A program made the position numbers and the translations under genes. DNA of 64,000 nucleotides, from positions 53,273 to 117,272 of the forward strand of contig CAJPFN010000016.1 of the NCBI GenBank assembly GCA_905339215.1, written 5' to 3'. The notes under the pieces were generated by a model. That model made no database searches and was not told where the DNA came from. It saw nothing but the letters and a program-made list of their open reading frames with translations. Source of the DNA: Rhizobiaceae bacterium. GTDB lineage: Bacteria > Pseudomonadota > Alphaproteobacteria > Rhizobiales > Rhizobiaceae. This document shows, piece after piece, positions 45,769 to 53,588 of this stretch. The stretch's first letter is position 1. Every line of letters starts with the position of its first letter.

Positions 45769-46443
45769 TCAGAATACGAACGCCGGCGCCTTTTCGAATC
45801 CGGGTAGTGGCTTTACTGCCGCATTGAAGGCGCGACGTCCGGTGACGATGCCGTCAACCTTGACATAGAGACGCGCCACGCCCGCATTTCCATAGCCCTC
45901 GACTGCGACAAGTCGTCCCCCGTCGCGAAGCTGGTCGAAGAGCGTCGGAGGGATTTCGCCGACCGCGCCCTCGAGCACAATCACGTCATAGGGGCCTTCG
46001 GCTGCGTAACCGGTCTGCAACGGGCCGTGGACGACCACTGCATTGTCGAAGCCGAGGCTGCCGAGGATACCCGTAGCTCGTTCGGCAAGCGCGGCATCGC
46101 TCTCCACCGCGATCACCGAGCTGGCGAGCCTGGAAAGGACGGCAGCCGAATAGCCGGTGGCGCAGCCGATGTCGAGTACGACGTCGCCCTCACGGATGTC
46201 AGCAAGCTGCACCAGCTTGGCGAAGGGTGACGGCTCCATGATGTAGCGGCCGCCACCATTGCCGTTCCCGACTGCGATTTCGATGTCTTCGTCTATGTAG
46301 GCAAGCTCACGACGGCGGGCGTCGACAAAGGCTTCGCGCGGGACCAAGCCCATCGCGGAAAGGACAGCGGCGCTGGTCACGTCGGTCGTACGCAGCTGAC
46401 CGTCGACCATTTTCTGGCGGTACTGGGAAAAATCGGCGTTCAT
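45769..46443 (-). CDS. Protein-L-isoaspartate O-methyltransferase-like protein, second paralogue
   Basis: 224 residues. The Pcm fold is recognisable: MVDGQLRTTDVTSAAVLSAMGLVPREAFVD, the SAM motif VLDIGCATGYSAAVLSRLA, and YDVIVLEGAVGEIPPTLFDQL. The substrate loop differs from true Pcm: the Ser/Pro-Cys-Gly region is replaced by GGGRYIMEPSPFAKLVQ. Rhizobial copies regularly sit upstream of tolC. The substrate may not be isoaspartate. The gene is not adjacent to the other pcm (19758-20408). Confidence 0.85.
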   Translation of the reverse strand: MNADFSQYRQKMVDGQLRTTDVTSAAVLSAMGLVPREAFVDARRRELAYIDEDIEIAVGNGNGGGRYIMEPSPFAKLVQLADIREGDVVLDIGCATGYSAAVLSRLASSVIAVESDAALAERATGILGSLGFDNAVVVHGPLQTGYAAEGPYDVIVLEGAVGEIPPTLFDQLRDGGRLVAVEGYGNAGVARLYVKVDGIVTGRRAFNAAVKPLPGFEKAPAFVF

Positions 46444-46504
46444 GGTGTCGGCGCCCAGCGTTCCGGCGCCGATCCGCGCGCCACGTGTCCGGGTAGAACG
46501 TCAC

Positions 46505-46523
46505 CTCCCGGGAGCACCGGGAG
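46505..46523 (-). terminator. Possible terminator behind tRNA-Cys
   Basis: Perfect 7-base stem CTCCCGG/CCGGGAG around GAGCA, directly downstream of tRNA-Cys in its direction of transcription. The following bases are not T-rich, so the call is weak. Confidence 0.4.
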
Positions 46524-46530
46524 AAGCGAC

Positions 46531-46604
46531 TGGAGGCCTCGCCCGGAATCGAACCGGGGTGCAAGGATTTGCAGTCCTCTGCGTAACCACTCCGCCACGA
46601 GGCC
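46531..46604 (-). tRNA. tRNA-Cys (GCA)
   Basis: 74 bases including an encoded CCA. The acceptor stem GGCCTCG pairs perfectly with CGAGGCC. The anticodon loop reads CTGCAAA with anticodon GCA, and the T arm has GGTTCGATTCC. No integrase is nearby, and no duplicated 3' end was seen. Confidence 0.97.
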
Positions 46605-46767
46605 TCGCCGACGCCGGCGTTCTACGACGGCTCTGTTAACAGAGGGTGTCGGGGGCGACAAGCGTCCGCTGGCAAATTCCCCCGGCGGTCCAATTGCCGC
46701 ACCGGAAACCCGCGAACACGACAGCCCCGCCGGGGGATCGCGCGGCGGGAGAACGCCGTTGATGCTC

Positions 46768-47064
46768 CTATTCCTCGTCCGCCGGCTGCGCTCCGGGCTG
46801 CCTTTTCTGCCGGCGCCGCTCCCACCATACGATGGTTCGCCGGCGTAGCCGCCTGACGCTGGCGAACTCGTAGGAGAGCACCAGCAGCCCGAGCGGAATC
46901 ATCCAGAAGCCGAGTACCGGCAGGAAGCCCAGTATGCCGCCGGCCACCAGGGCGACGCCGATCGCGATGCGTTGCGCGCGCGACTGCGGCAGCGAATAGC
47001 TGCGCCCCATCAGCGAAAACGCCGGTGCCGGCGGCGTGATCATCTGCTCGTCGTCGTTGCGCAT
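46768..47064 (-). CDS. Small membrane protein, PGPGW-like
   Basis: 98 residues from ATG 47064. A longer frame reaches a TTG at 47133 without a good ribosome binding site. Two adjacent hydrophobic segments (IAIGVALVAGGILGFLPVLG and FWMIPLGLLVLSYEF) are separated by a short turn. A strongly basic tail, RRLRRRTIVWWERRRQKRQ, would lie in the cytoplasm. The G-x-L-P-x-L-G-F/W pattern resembles putative PGPGW transmembrane proteins. The function is unknown. Confidence 0.65.
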   Translation of the reverse strand: MRNDDEQMITPPAPAFSLMGRSYSLPQSRAQRIAIGVALVAGGILGFLPVLGFWMIPLGLLVLSYEFASVRRLRRRTIVWWERRRQKRQPGAQPADEE

Positions 47065-47235
47065 CGCTTTCGTCGGTTCGATCCCTTCGGCGCGGTCCGC
47101 CGCGAGCCCTTGGCGGTATTGTCGTGCGATCAAAAGGCTGCTCGCCGGCAGCGGCTTTTACCCCATATGATGCGGCGAAGGTGGTTTTTCGAGAAGCCCG
47201 CCCGACAAATGCGGGAAAAAATGCCGATTGCTTCT

Positions 47236-47263
47236 TTGCAAAGGCGAAAGGTGTTTGCTATAG
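47236..47263 (+). promoter_or_regulatory. Promoter of tRNA-Asn
   Basis: TTGCAA (47236-47241) and CTATAG (47258-47263) are 16 bases apart, close to the rhizobial sigma-70 consensus. The predicted start lies about 20 bases before the tRNA. Confidence 0.65.
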
Positions 47264-47291
47264 GCAGCGCCACTCGCACGAGCGCCATCAT

Positions 47292-47366
47292 TCCCCGGTA
47301 GCTCAGTGGTAGAGCAACCGGCTGTTAACCGGTTGGTCGCTGGTTCGAATCCGGCCCGGGGAGCCA
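47292..47366 (+). tRNA. tRNA-Asn (GTT)
   Basis: 75 bases including an encoded CCA. The acceptor stem TCCCCGG pairs with CCGGGGA, the anticodon loop is CTGTTAA with anticodon GTT, and the T arm is GGTTCGAATCC. A run of nine A follows shortly after, with no clear terminator stem. Confidence 0.97.
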
Positions 47367-47519
47367 CTCCTAAAAAAAAACTCAGCGAACAACCAACCGG
47401 CGTTACATCGCTCCGGTCAAGGCGTTGCGTCGCGAGACGGCTCTGCGCACCATGCGCGCCTGCACGACTCCGGACATTGCGTCGGCGCGCCCTGCGCGCC
47501 CGCCGATCGAGGAACAGGA

Positions 47520-47930
47520 ATGCGAAAACTTACGGAAGCAATCATGCTGGCAGCGAAGGTCCATGACGGCCAGTGCGACAAGGCCGGCGAACCCTATATC
47601 CTGCACCCACTGCGCGTCATGCTGGAGATGGAGACCGAGGCCCAACGCATCGTCGCCATCCTGCATGACACGGTTGAGGATAGCGCGGACGTCAGCCTGG
47701 AGGACATCGCGGAAAAGTTCGGCGACGAGGTGCGTGACGCCGTCGATGCGATGACGCGGCGCGACGGCGAGGCCTATCTGGACTTCGTCTCCCGGGCGAA
47801 ACGAAACCCAGTCGCCCGCCGCGTGAAGCTCGCCGACGTCGCCGACAACCTCTCGCAGGCGCGAGCCGCGTCCCTGCCCGACCGACTGAAGGAACGTTAT
47901 CTCTCGGCGCGGAAGATCCTGGAAGAATAA
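47520..47930 (+). CDS. Small HD-domain (p)ppGpp hydrolase-like protein
   Basis: 136 residues, a single RelA/SpoT-type hydrolase domain with no synthetase, TGS or ACT parts. The HD residues are in place: VHDG (His15), HPLRVM (His29), AILHDTVEDS (His49-Asp50, Glu53-Asp54) and RVKLADVADNL. This is the small alarmone hydrolase or MESH1-like class. It could degrade (p)ppGpp or a related nucleotide such as NADPH or another pyrophosphate. It stands alone, 153 bases after tRNA-Asn. Confidence 0.82.
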   Translation: MRKLTEAIMLAAKVHDGQCDKAGEPYILHPLRVMLEMETEAQRIVAILHDTVEDSADVSLEDIAEKFGDEVRDAVDAMTRRDGEAYLDFVSRAKRNPVARRVKLADVADNLSQARAASLPDRLKERYLSARKILEE

Positions 47931-48052
47931 CCGGGCGCCGAGAATGGATCGTCTCGCAGGAAACGGTCCGCACCCCCCTCTGCCGGCTCGCAACCAGCAA
48001 CGGTTGACAGCGGGCGCCGCCGGGTTCACGCTTCAATGACGGGAACCGGTGG

Positions 48053-48697
48053 GTGGCGGCTGTGAGACGACCAGATAGCTCGTCAAGGGCGACCAGATCG
48101 AACCCACTTTTCGGCGGTTTCGCGGTTTCGCTGCGGGCCGCGATGTTTGCCGGCGCGACCCTGTTCCTGCTTGGCATCTCGACCGGCGGATCGGCAGCCC
48201 AGTCGAACACCCGCGTCTACCTGTTCCGCGGTTTTGCTGAAATCTTCTCGACCGGGATGGATCAGCTCGCTGCCGATCTGCGCAAGGCCGGAATCGATGC
48301 CCGCGTGCACAGCTACGTCAGCTGGTCTTCGGTCGTCGCCGGGGCTGCGGCCGACTACGCAGAGGGGCGCGTGAAGAAGATCATCGTCGTCGGTCATTCG
48401 ATGGGCGCAGGATCGGTGACTGCGACCACGATGGAACTGGGCAAGAAGGGCGTTCCGGTCCGCCTGGCGATTACCATCGACGGGCTTAAGCGCCGTCCTG
48501 CGTCGGGTTCGGTCATCCGTTTCGTCAACTACTACATCGCCAACGGCGGCGGCGGCCAGATCGTAAGGGGGGCGGGATTCCGCGGATCGCTTGCGAACGT
48601 GAACGTCGACGCCATCAAGGGGATCAGTCACCTGAACATCGATTCGAATCCGGCGGTGCAGTCGATGATCAAGAGCGAGATCCGTTCGGCCCTGTAG
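48053..48697 (+). CDS. Secreted alpha/beta-hydrolase-like protein, first of a tandem pair
   Basis: Up to 214 residues (GTG start uncertain; 48062 is an alternative). A basic N-terminus and a hydrophobic segment ending in GSAAQS indicate export. TRVYLFRGFAEIFSTGMDQLA is shared almost word for word with the next gene. The nucleophile elbow is VVGHSMGAG (Ser116). A conserved HLNID segment lies near the C-terminus. The fold is probably a lipase/esterase-like hydrolase in the periplasm; the substrate is unknown. The gene is followed by a hairpin terminator and its paralogue. Confidence 0.68.
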   Translation: MAAVRRPDSSSRATRSNPLFGGFAVSLRAAMFAGATLFLLGISTGGSAAQSNTRVYLFRGFAEIFSTGMDQLAADLRKAGIDARVHSYVSWSSVVAGAAADYAEGRVKKIIVVGHSMGAGSVTATTMELGKKGVPVRLAITIDGLKRRPASGSVIRFVNYYIANGGGGQIVRGAGFRGSLANVNVDAIKGISHLNIDSNPAVQSMIKSEIRSAL

Positions 48698-48741
48698 CGG
48701 CGCTCGGCTTTTAGGTCGATACCGGGTCCGGCTTTCGCGAG

Positions 48742-48769
48742 CCGGGCCGGGCCTCGCGATGCGGCCCGG
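48742..48769 (+). terminator. Hairpin between the two hydrolase genes
   Basis: CCGGGCCG (48742-48749) pairs perfectly with CGGCCCGG (48762-48769) around a 12-base loop, and TTTT follows at 48777. It probably ends the first hydrolase transcript, so the pair may be separately regulated. Confidence 0.5.
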
Positions 48770-48844
48770 TGCCTCATTTTCACTCAATTCATATCGCTTC
48801 CTTATGGCCTTCGTCTTTCCACCGATTCGACTCACCAGAAGCGG

Positions 48845-49723
48845 ATGACCTCGCCAGACACCAGAACGATGTGCCGCCGGCGGCGGCGTTCGGCCGTGTT
48901 GCTGGTGCTCGCGGGGCTCGCCGGCATGACCGCCAGCCCGGCGCGTGCCCAATCGACCGGGGCCGCGGCGGGCGGCGAAGTTCGTGTCTACCTCTTCCGC
49001 GGCTTCCTCGGCCTCGCGTTCTCACGGGGCATGGACCGGCTCGGCGAGCGGATCCGTTCGTCGGGCGTGGAAGCCAGGGTCACCGGCTTCGAGTTCTGTA
49101 GCGGGGCCGCTGAGGATGCCATCGGCGACTACCGGCGCCGTCCCTTCACGATCGCGGCGATTGGCCATTCGCTCGGGGGCGTGTGCGCGCTTTCGTTCTC
49201 CGAGAAGCTCGCCGACGAAAACATCCCGGTGGCGCTGGCCGTCACCTTCGACACGACGCGCATCCACCCCAAGGTTCCGAACAACATCGGCCGCTACATC
49301 AACGTCTTCACGTCGCGGAGCGTACTCGGCGCCGGCGACGTGCAGGTGCCGAAGGGCTTCCGCGGCTCCTTCGCCAGCTACAACCTCGTCAAGCACTATG
49401 ACGTGAACCACCTGAACATCGAGAAGCTCGGCGCGCTGCACCGGCAGTTGATCGACAAGATCCTCGGGCTCCGAGATGTAAGCGGAGGCGGCGCCGCGCT
49501 GCCGATCCGCCTCAAGGTTCCGGCGGACGCGCCCATCGAGCTCTGGGACGGCGGCGAGATCGTCCAGGCGCAGGCGGGCGACACGCTGGAGAGCATTGCC
49601 GCAGCACGGTCCGTTCCGCTCTGGGCGGTGAGCCAGCTCAATTCCGTCCCGCCGGGACAGCCGCTATCCGGTGGTGCGCAGATCGTCGTGCCAGGTTCGA
49701 CCGGGGACCCCGGCTCGCGCTAG
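48845..49723 (+). CDS. Secreted alpha/beta-hydrolase-like protein with LysM-like C-terminus
   Basis: 292 residues. A twin-basic N-terminus (CRRRRRSAVLLVLAGLAGM) and ASPARA-Q form a signal peptide. VRVYLFRGFLGLAFSRGMDRLG matches the upstream paralogue. The nucleophile elbow is AIGHSLGGV (Ser109), and HYDVNHLNIEKL is the shared C-terminal motif. A C-terminal LysM-like domain (about 246-290: VQAQAGDTLESIAAARSVPLWAVSQLNS) is absent from the first copy and suggests peptidoglycan attachment. The substrate is unknown. The two genes arose by tandem duplication with a domain gain or loss. Confidence 0.72.
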   Translation: MTSPDTRTMCRRRRRSAVLLVLAGLAGMTASPARAQSTGAAAGGEVRVYLFRGFLGLAFSRGMDRLGERIRSSGVEARVTGFEFCSGAAEDAIGDYRRRPFTIAAIGHSLGGVCALSFSEKLADENIPVALAVTFDTTRIHPKVPNNIGRYINVFTSRSVLGAGDVQVPKGFRGSFASYNLVKHYDVNHLNIEKLGALHRQLIDKILGLRDVSGGGAALPIRLKVPADAPIELWDGGEIVQAQAGDTLESIAAARSVPLWAVSQLNSVPPGQPLSGGAQIVVPGSTGDPGSR

Positions 49724-49967
49724 AGCGCGTCGCGCCCAATCCGGTTCATTCTGTTTGTCGTTTGGCGCGGCGATCCGCCAGGAAGGTCGCGACGGTCGAT
49801 GCGAGACATCGGCTGAACGGCCTGACGCCGTGGACGCCCGCCAAACGCCTCGAGGAGGCAGACGCGCGGTTCGCCGCCCACGAGCGGCTAGAGGTGTTGG
49901 CCGCCTTCGTGCTCGACAATTCGCCACCCGTTGCCGGAGCGTCCGCCCTGCCCCATCTTTGCGTGCC

Positions 49968-51428
49968 ATGAATTCCAGTTCCACGGCCCTCGTCCTCTTC
50001 CGCCACGACCTTCGCATCGCCGACAACCGGGCGCTCGCTGCGGCGGCGGCGGGCGGACGGCCGGTCGTCCCCGTCTTCGTCCTCGACAGAATCTCGCCGG
50101 GCACCCGACCGCTTGGCGGCGCGCGGCACTGGTGGCTGCACCACTCGCTCGCCGCGCTGTCGGGTGACCTTTCCCGCCTCGGCAGCCCGCTGGTCCTCAG
50201 AAGCGGGCAGATGCAAGCGGTGGTCGAGACGCTGGTCGCCGAGACCGGCGCCGACGCCGTCTTCTGGAACCGGCGCTACGATCCGGCCGGGCGTGCCGTC
50301 GACGCGAAGATGAAGGCTACGCTGCGCGGGCGCGGCCTCGCCGTGCAAAGCTTCGAGGGCCAACTGGCCCACGAGCCGTCCCTGCTGAAGACGAAGGGAG
50401 GCGGCCCATTCCGCGTCTTCACCCCGTTCTGGAAAGCGTTTTCGGCCGGGATCGAGCCGCGCGATCCAGTCGACATACCGGCGCGTTTGGTCCAGCCACC
50501 CTCGCCCGTCGCGACCGAGAGGCTGGAGGACTGGGCGCTGTTGCCGACGAAGCCAAACTGGGCAGAGGGTTTTGCCGCGCGCTGGACGCCCGGCGAAGCC
50601 GGTGCCCAGCGGGCGCTCCAGGACTTCGTCGAAGGCAGGCTCGCCGGTTATGCGGCCAACCGCGACGTGCCCGACGGAAAAACCACCTCTCGGCTGTCGC
50701 CCCACCTCGCCCACGGCGAGATAACGCCCTTCCAGCTACTCTCTGCACTTCGCCACGGCCGGATCGCCGGCTCGCGGGCCGACCACGAGAAATTCCGCCA
50801 GGAAGTCGGCTGGCGCGAGTTCTCCTGGCACCTACTCTTCCACAATCCCGACCTCGGCTCGGAAAATTTCAACAAGTCCTTCGACGTCTTCCCCTTGACC
50901 GCGGACGGACGCGGCTTCGAAGCCTGGCGGCGCGGCTTGACGGGCTATCCGATCGTCGACGCCGGCATGCGCGAACTGTGGCGGACTGGCTGGATGCACA
51001 ATCGGGTACGCATGGTCGCGGCCTCGTTCCTGGTGAAACACCTGCTCATCGACTGGCGGCAAGGCGAAACCTGGTTCTGGGACACCCTCGTCGACGCCGA
51101 CCTCGCCTCCAATGCCGCGAGCTGGCAGTGGGTGGCGGGTTCCGGCGCCGACGCCGCCCCCTATTTTCGCATCTTCAATCCGGTGCTGCAGGGAGAGAAG
51201 TTCGATCCCGACGGCGCCTATGTGCGCCGCCACGTGCCGGAACTGACCAACATTCCGACGCGCTTCATCCATCGTCCCTGGGAAGCGCCGAGGGACGTCC
51301 TTTTTCGCGCCGGGGTGAAACTCGGCGAAACCTACCCCGTACCTGTCGTCGATCACGAGCGAGCACGCCGGCGCGCGCTCGCCGCATACGAGACAGTGAG
51401 GGGGCAGCATGACGATCGTTCCGTTTAG
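49968..51428 (+). CDS. phr: Deoxyribodipyrimidine photolyase
   Basis: 486 residues from ATG 49968; an upstream extension to 49671 is shadow. The N-terminal photolyase domain starts ALVLFRHDLRIADNRAL. The C-terminal FAD-binding domain carries KFRQEVGWREFSWHLLFHNP, RLSPHLAHGEITP and TGWMHNRVRMVAASFLVKHLLIDW, followed by WQWVAGSGADAAPYFRIFNP. This is class I CPD photolyase, which repairs pyrimidine dimers with blue light. It overlaps the next gene by 20 bases, the start of a four-gene operon. Confidence 0.94.
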   Translation: MNSSSTALVLFRHDLRIADNRALAAAAAGGRPVVPVFVLDRISPGTRPLGGARHWWLHHSLAALSGDLSRLGSPLVLRSGQMQAVVETLVAETGADAVFWNRRYDPAGRAVDAKMKATLRGRGLAVQSFEGQLAHEPSLLKTKGGGPFRVFTPFWKAFSAGIEPRDPVDIPARLVQPPSPVATERLEDWALLPTKPNWAEGFAARWTPGEAGAQRALQDFVEGRLAGYAANRDVPDGKTTSRLSPHLAHGEITPFQLLSALRHGRIAGSRADHEKFRQEVGWREFSWHLLFHNPDLGSENFNKSFDVFPLTADGRGFEAWRRGLTGYPIVDAGMRELWRTGWMHNRVRMVAASFLVKHLLIDWRQGETWFWDTLVDADLASNAASWQWVAGSGADAAPYFRIFNPVLQGEKFDPDGAYVRRHVPELTNIPTRFIHRPWEAPRDVLFRAGVKLGETYPVPVVDHERARRRALAAYETVRGQHDDRSV

Positions 51429-52746
51429 AAACGGAGGCAATCACGGCCGAAAGAAGATAGCAGTCGTCGGATCGGGGATAGCGGGATCGGCCGCCGCCTG
51501 GGCCCTGAACGGGGTCGCCGACGTTACTCTCTACGAGGCAGACGCCCGCCCCGGCGGGCATACCTCAACGGTAGAGGTCGACTACGACGGCGTGCCGGTC
51601 GCGGTGGACACCGGTTTCATCGTCTACAACGAACTGAACTATCCCGACCTCACGGCGCTATTTGCGCATCTCGGCGTCGCCACCCACGAGAGCGCCATGG
51701 GTTTCTCGCTGTCGCTCGACGGCGGCCGGCTGGAATGGTGCGGCGAGAGCTACGCCAAGATCTTTGCGCGGCGGCGCAACGCGCTGTCGCCCTCCTTCCT
51801 GTGGATGCTGCGCGAGATCCTGCGCTTCAACCGCCAGTGCATCGCTGACCGCGATTGCGGCTTCATCGGTCACGCCACGATCGGCGAATATCTCGCCCGG
51901 CGAAAGTTCTCTACGGCCTTTCGCGACAACTATCTTATCCCGATCGCTGCGGCGATCTGGTCGACGCCGCGCGCCGAGATGCTCGACTATCCAGCCGTCG
52001 CCTTCATCGGCTTCTTCGAGAACCACCGGCTGATCCACGATGAACGGCCGTTGTGGCGCACCGTCACCGGCGGCTCGCGCAATTATCTGGACAGGCTGCT
52101 CGCCCCGTTGGGGACCAACCTCCGGCTAGGGACTCCGGTTCGCTCGATCCTGCGCGATGCGTTCGGCGCTACGGTATGGTCCGGCGAGGGCGACCCCGAG
52201 CGTTTCGACCATGTCGTCATCGCCGCCCACACCGACCAGGCGCTGGCGATGCTCGGCGATGCCTCGCCGACGGAGCAGAGGATCCTGTCCGCGATCCGCT
52301 ACCGCCCGAACCGCGTGGTGCTTCACCGCGACCCGCGCCTGATGCCGCGCCGGCGGGCCGCCTGGTCGGCGTGGAACTACTTGCGCTCCTCTGCGTCCGG
52401 CGCCGAGGCGGACGTATCGATCACCTACTGGATGAACCGCCTGCAGGGAATCGACCGCGACAAGCCGCTGTTCGTCTCGCTGAACCCGATGACCGAGCCG
52501 CGCGAGGAACTCATCTTCGGCGAATGGACCTTCGATCACCCGCAGTTTGACGCAAGGGCGTTGTCCGCGCAGGCGCGGCTCGACGACATCCAGCGCGTAC
52601 GCAACACCAGCTTTGCCGGCGCCTGGACGGGTCACGGATTCCACGAGGACGGGCTGCGCTCGGGGCTCGACGCAGCGATCGCGCTGGGTGCCACCGTTCC
52701 TTGGCGGCGCATGCCAGCGCCGGTGCTCGACTTCGCCGCGGAATGA
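51409..52746 (+). CDS. FAD-dependent amine-oxidase-like oxidoreductase
   Basis: 445 residues, ATG with GAGGGGG upstream. The dinucleotide motif is VVGSGIAGSAAAWAL near the N-terminus, followed by DARPGGHTSTVEVDYDGVPVAVDTGFIVYN and a C-terminal NTSFAGAWTGHGFHEDGLRSG. This subgroup of NAD(P)-binding FAD oxidoreductases is regularly encoded with DUF1365 and cyclopropane-fatty-acid-synthase-like genes. It overlaps phr by 20 bases and the DUF1365 gene by 4. Its likely role is oxidation or desaturation of a lipid intermediate, by context. Confidence 0.85.
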   Translation: MTIVPFRNGGNHGRKKIAVVGSGIAGSAAAWALNGVADVTLYEADARPGGHTSTVEVDYDGVPVAVDTGFIVYNELNYPDLTALFAHLGVATHESAMGFSLSLDGGRLEWCGESYAKIFARRRNALSPSFLWMLREILRFNRQCIADRDCGFIGHATIGEYLARRKFSTAFRDNYLIPIAAAIWSTPRAEMLDYPAVAFIGFFENHRLIHDERPLWRTVTGGSRNYLDRLLAPLGTNLRLGTPVRSILRDAFGATVWSGEGDPERFDHVVIAAHTDQALAMLGDASPTEQRILSAIRYRPNRVVLHRDPRLMPRRRAAWSAWNYLRSSASGAEADVSITYWMNRLQGIDRDKPLFVSLNPMTEPREELIFGEWTFDHPQFDARALSAQARLDDIQRVRNTSFAGAWTGHGFHEDGLRSGLDAAIALGATVPWRRMPAPVLDFAAE

Positions 52747-53588
52747 AGGCCTTGAGGGACCGTGCCACGACGACCGAAGAGAACGGCCCGCCGCCGGTGG
52801 CGGCGGCATTCCTCTACGAGGGGAGCGTCATGCACGCCCGCCTGCGCCCGTTCGTCCACCGCTTCGACTATTCGGTGTTCTCGCTGCTCGTCGACGTCGA
52901 CCGCCTCGCCGAGATCGACCGCATGTCGAGGTTCCTGTCGGTGAACCGGGCGAACTTTGCCTCATTCCATGAAAGCGATCACGTCGAGCATCCGGGCGAA
53001 ACATTGCGCGGTTACGCCGACCGGCTTCTTGGCCTCGCCAGCCTGCCACCGGCGGAGCGCGTGCTGCTGCTGGCCTACCCGCGCATCCTCGGCTACGTCT
53101 TCAACCCGCTATCGGTCTGGTTCTGCTACGGTCCGGATGCGCGGTTCGGCGCAGTGATCTACGCCGTGCGCAACACATTCGGCCAGCGCCACACCTATGT
53201 GATGCCTGTCGGCGACGGCGAGCTTGGCCCGGCCGGCCTGCGCCAGAGCCGGGCAAAACGCTTCCACGTCTCCCCTTTCGTCGGCATGGAGGCGCGCTAC
53301 GACTTTCGCATCCTGCCCCCCGGCCGCACCGTGCGCCTGCGCATTCTCGAAATCGAAGAGGGCGAGCCTCTGCTTTCGGCGACCTTCCGCGGCATCGGTC
53401 GCCCCCTTGGCACGGCCTCCATGGCCGCTTGCCTCTTGAAGTTTCCGCTGCTCACGTGGAAGATCATCGGGGGGATACATTGGGAGGCGCTGAAATTGTG
53501 GCTCAAGGGAGCCCGGTTTCGCAGTAGCCCGCCGGCGCCAGCGCCGGTAAGTTGTCGCGATACTATTGCGCTCGAACCCGGTGAATGA
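52743..53588 (+). CDS. DUF1365 protein
   Basis: 281 residues, starting in an ATGA overlap with the oxidoreductase gene. The family core is clear: LYEGSVMHARLRPFVHRFDY at the start, then LLAYPRILGYVFNPLSVWFCY, AVRNTFGQRHTYVM and the Cys-poor C-terminal hydrophobic stretch ACLLKFPLLTWKIIGGIHWEA. DUF1365 proteins are linked by context to unusual fatty acids and to singlet-oxygen response operons in Rhodobacter. The biochemical role is not settled. Confidence 0.9.
   Translation: MKALRDRATTTEENGPPPVAAAFLYEGSVMHARLRPFVHRFDYSVFSLLVDVDRLAEIDRMSRFLSVNRANFASFHESDHVEHPGETLRGYADRLLGLASLPPAERVLLLAYPRILGYVFNPLSVWFCYGPDARFGAVIYAVRNTFGQRHTYVMPVGDGELGPAGLRQSRAKRFHVSPFVGMEARYDFRILPPGRTVRLRILEIEEGEPLLSATFRGIGRPLGTASMAACLLKFPLLTWKIIGGIHWEALKLWLKGARFRSSPPAPAPVSCRDTIALEPGE

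Noticed and set aside
49724..49967. Small frames between the hydrolase and photolyase genes
   Set aside because: No ribosome binding site, no family features; likely holds only the operon promoter, which I could not identify.
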